The translations under genes and the position numbers were made by a program. Below, piece by piece: positions 61,352 to 64,000 of a DNA stretch of 64,000 bases; positions within the stretch are counted from its first letter, which is position 1; each line of letters begins with the position of its first letter. This DNA is from Deinococcus multiflagellatus (GTDB lineage: Bacteria; Deinococcota; Deinococci; Deinococcales; Deinococcaceae), in contig NZ_JAIQXV010000011.1 in the NCBI RefSeq assembly GCF_020166415.1, positions 1-64,000 on the forward strand, in the 5' to 3' direction. The notes under the pieces are model-generated. The model was given only the letters and a program-made list of their open reading frames with translations. It was not told where the DNA came from and made no database searches.

Positions 61352-64000
61352 ATGACCAATCCAGACCCTAAAGCAGGCGGGCCAGTGGGCTCGCCTGCCG
61401 CCGCTGCGCCCATGCGCGTGCTGGAAAAACAGATTTACCGTGGCCCGAACATCTACGGCTACGAACCCATGATTCGCTTTCAGCTGGACCTGGGCGCGCT
61501 GGAGCAGTTCCCCTCCAACACGCTGCCGGGCTTCACCGACCGTCTGGTGGCCCTTCTGCCTTCGCTGCAGGCCCACGGCTGCTGCTACCGCGCACCCGGG
61601 GGCTTCATCCGGCGGCTGCGGGACGGCACCTGGCTGGGGCATGTGGCTGAACACGTGGCGCTGGACCTGCAAACCCTGGCTGGCACCCGCGTCACCTACG
61701 GCAAGACCCGCTCCGTGAAGGGTCAGCCCGGCGTGTACAACGTGCTGTATTCGTACAAAGAGGAGCGCGTGGGCCTGCTGGCGGGCGTGGTGGCGCTGCG
61801 GCTGGTGCAGAGCCTCCTGCCCCCAGAACTGCAGGGCATACAGGGGCTGGCACGGCTCCTGCCGGAAGAAGCCGCGCGCCTGGACCTGGATTCCCCTTTC
61901 GACTTTCAGGCGGAACTGGGCGAACTGCGCCGACTGGTGCGCAAATTTGCCCTGGGGCCCACCACCCAGTCGCTGGTGAGCGAGGCCGAGCGCCGGGGCA
62001 TTCCCTATCTGCGGCTGGACGACCAGAGCCTCGTGCAGCTGGGCTACGGCAAGTACCAGCAGCAGGTGCGCGCCAGCATCACCAGCAAGACGCCGCACAT
62101 TGCCACCAGCACCGCCAGCGACAAGGACCTCACCAAGCGCCTGCTGGACCGCGCGGGCCTGCCGGTGCCGCAGGGCGTGGTGGTGCAGACGGCCGAGGAC
62201 GCCGTGGCCGCCGCCCGGCGCCTGCGCGGGCCGGTGGTGACCAAGCCGCTGGACGGCAACCACGGCCGGGGGGTCTCGCTGAACCTGAGCAGCGACGAAC
62301 AGGTGCGCCAGGGCTTTGAAGAAGCGCGCCAGCACAGCCGGCAGGTGGTGGTGGAGCAGTATTACACCGGCAACGACCACCGCGTGCTGGTGGTGAACGG
62401 GCAGGTAATTGCCGTGGCCGAGCGCATTCCGGCCCACGTGGTTGGGGACGGCCAGCGCACCATCACCGAACTGGTCGAGGAGCTGAACAAAGACCCCCGG
62501 CGCGGCGATGGCCACGAGAATGTGATGACCCGGATCACGGTTGACGGGCACGTGCGCACCCTGCTGGCACGGGGCGGCCGCACCCCGGACACCGTGCCCG
62601 CCGCCGGCGAGGTGGTGTACCTGCGCGACACCGCCAACATGTCCACGGGCGGCACCGCCGTGGACCGCACCGACGTGGCCCATCCGGAAAACGTGACCAT
62701 CGCCCGCCGCGCCGCGCAGGTGATCGGGCTGGATGTGGCGGGCATTGACCTAATCACCCCGGACATCTCGAAGTCGGTGCACGCCACGGGTGGCGGCATC
62801 GTGGAGGTCAACGCCGCGCCCGGCTTCCGCATGCACCTGCAGCCTTCAGAGGGCACGCCGCGCAACGTGGCGGCCCCGGTGCTCAGCATGCTCTTCCCGA
62901 AGGACACCCCCTGCCGCATGCCGATCATCTCGATCACCGGCACCAACGGCAAAAGCACCACCTCGCGCATGGTGGCCCACATCCTGCGCCACGCGGGCAA
63001 GGTCGTGGGCCTGACCACCTCCAACGGCATTTACATTGACGGCGAGCAGATCGTCAGCGGCGATACCACCGGCCCCAAGAGCGCCAAGGTGGTCCTGAGC
63101 GACCCCAACGTGGAAGTCGCGGTGCTGGAAACGGCCCGGGGCGGCATTCTGCGCGAGGGCCTGGGCTTTGACCGCTGCGACGTGGGCGCGGTGCTGAATA
63201 TTCAGCCCGATCACCTGGGCCTGAAGGGCATTGAGACGGTTGAAGACCTCGCCTGGGTCAAGTCGCTGGTGGTGGAGGTGGTCACGGACCACGGCACCAG
63301 TGTCCTGAACGCCGACGATCCCCTGACCCTGCGCATGCGGCGCAAGGCGGGCGGCCAGATCACGCTGTTTTCCATGAATGGCGGCAACGCCTGCTCCCGG
63401 GAGCTGCAGGCGCACATTGCAGGGGGCGGTACGGCGGTGGTGCGCGAACCCACGGTGCTGGGCGACGAGATCGTGCTGTACGAAGGCGGGCAGCGCCGGC
63501 CCATCATGCGCGCGCGCGATATTCCGGCCACGCTGGGGGGCTACGCCCAGGTGAACGTGCAAAACGCCCTGGCCGCCGCTGCCATTGCCGCCGCGCAGAA
63601 TGTGGACCTGAGCGTGATCCGCTCGGCCCTGGGGTCGTTCTCCACCTCCTTTGCGCAGAGCCCCGGCCGCCTGAACCTGTATGACGGCCACCCCTTCCGG
63701 GTGCTGCTGGACTACGCGCACAACCCGTCTGGCCTGGAATACCTGAGCGAGCTGGTCTCGCACCTGCGCCCGCCGAAGGGCCGCGTGATCGGCGTGATGG
63801 GCGTGGCCGGCGACCGCCGCGACGAGGACATCGTGCGCATGGGCGAAATTGCCGCCAACACCTTTGACCACCTGATCATCCGCGAGGACGAGCTACGCCG
63901 GGGCCGCCGGGTGGGCGAGGGCGCCGCGCTGGTTCAGCAGGGCGCGCGCCGCGCCGGGGCCGAGCCAGAGCGCCTGACCACCATCTTGAACGAGGCGGAA
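61352..64000 (+). CDS. cphA: Cyanophycin synthetase, 3' truncated by the window
   Basis: 883 residues are visible and the frame stays open to the end. Order: N-terminal domain (about 20-215), ATP-grasp domain (about 220-490; VVTKPLDGNHGRGVSLNL and the metal-binding VEVNAAPGFRMH), and a Mur-ligase-like domain with the P-loop GTNGKSTT at residues 530-537 and the D-Y-A-H-N-P-S-G motif near 790. CphA polymerises Asp backbone and Arg side chains into cyanophycin granules, a nitrogen store. The start is ATG 61352 with AAGGAG upstream; a Gly/Pro/Ala-rich leader precedes MRVLEKQIYRGPN. Confidence 0.93.
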   Translation, partial: MTNPDPKAGGPVGSPAAAAPMRVLEKQIYRGPNIYGYEPMIRFQLDLGALEQFPSNTLPGFTDRLVALLPSLQAHGCCYRAPGGFIRRLRDGTWLGHVAEHVALDLQTLAGTRVTYGKTRSVKGQPGVYNVLYSYKEERVGLLAGVVALRLVQSLLPPELQGIQGLARLLPEEAARLDLDSPFDFQAELGELRRLVRKFALGPTTQSLVSEAERRGIPYLRLDDQSLVQLGYGKYQQQVRASITSKTPHIATSTASDKDLTKRLLDRAGLPVPQGVVVQTAEDAVAAARRLRGPVVTKPLDGNHGRGVSLNLSSDEQVRQGFEEARQHSRQVVVEQYYTGNDHRVLVVNGQVIAVAERIPAHVVGDGQRTITELVEELNKDPRRGDGHENVMTRITVDGHVRTLLARGGRTPDTVPAAGEVVYLRDTANMSTGGTAVDRTDVAHPENVTIARRAAQVIGLDVAGIDLITPDISKSVHATGGGIVEVNAAPGFRMHLQPSEGTPRNVAAPVLSMLFPKDTPCRMPIISITGTNGKSTTSRMVAHILRHAGKVVGLTTSNGIYIDGEQIVSGDTTGPKSAKVVLSDPNVEVAVLETARGGILREGLGFDRCDVGAVLNIQPDHLGLKGIETVEDLAWVKSLVVEVVTDHGTSVLNADDPLTLRMRRKAGGQITLFSMNGGNACSRELQAHIAGGGTAVVREPTVLGDEIVLYEGGQRRPIMRARDIPATLGGYAQVNVQNALAAAAIAAAQNVDLSVIRSALGSFSTSFAQSPGRLNLYDGHPFRVLLDYAHNPSGLEYLSELVSHLRPPKGRVIGVMGVAGDRRDEDIVRMGEIAANTFDHLIIREDELRRGRRVGEGAALVQQGARRAGAEPERLTTILNEAE

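Overview
This window reads as a chromosomal segment of a Deinococcus species (phylum Deinococcota). Support: very high GC and strongly GC-biased third codon positions throughout; many genes whose start codon lies 5-9 nt after a lone TAnnnT box, the leaderless layout documented for Deinococcus; and a gene set typical of the genus (futalosine menaquinone synthesis, several unrelated regulators, a divergent endonuclease III, the HisZ/HisG pair). There is no intact transposase, prophage or CRISPR array. The species cannot be named from the sequence alone.

Layout. 1-8.9 kb: the C-terminal part of a large TPR/SARP-like regulator, a zinc-ribbon protein, a divergent rRNA methyltransferase/SDR pair sharing a mirror-image promoter, an S41 protease, and TerC and TetR genes. 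9-14 kb: a secreted phospholipase A2, a NERD nuclease-like protein, lysA, and a FadR-like regulator with a FadR-type operator driving a sterol-desaturase-family gene. 14-18.5 kb: a three-gene exported system (small beta-rich subunit, PapD-like chaperone, usher-like barrel protein) with a terminator hairpin after the first gene. 19-28.8 kb: mnmA, a five-gene overlapping minus-strand cluster (endonuclease III, IMPase/CysQ-like, GNAT, 2-hydroxyacid dehydrogenase, secreted protein), DedA, hisZ-hisG and a MalY/PatB-type lyase. 28.9-38 kb: mtnN with a CidA/LrgB pair, a TetR gene, a long imperfect inverted repeat, a BtuF-like protein lacking a signal peptide, a cytochrome c, a truncated haemoglobin with an amidotransferase-like N-terminus, sppA and pepF. 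38-48.9 kb: a PhoU-domain protein, a LysR regulator, cysS behind a probable Cys-codon attenuator, mqnC, and the oxidative pentose phosphate operon gnd-zwf-opcA. 49-64 kb: a GH43-lectin lipoprotein, queG, glutamine cyclotransferase, tmk, a Nif3-like gene, four tRNA genes, a TrmB regulator, an overlapping operon glgA-GNAT-TrmJ-histidine kinase, and cyanophycin synthetase running off the end.

How the parts fit. MqnC makes menaquinone, and the MtnN-type nucleosidase may serve the same futalosine route. Gnd, Zwf and OpcA supply NADPH. GlgA and CphA point to carbon and nitrogen storage. MnmA, QueG, TrmJ, the RlmI-like enzyme and the tRNAs form a translation-quality theme. The most promising candidates for undescribed biology are the subunit-chaperone-usher-like operon, the cysS leader (ORF with tandem Cys codons plus terminator), the FadR circuit, the haemoglobin fusion, and several families of intergenic repeats.
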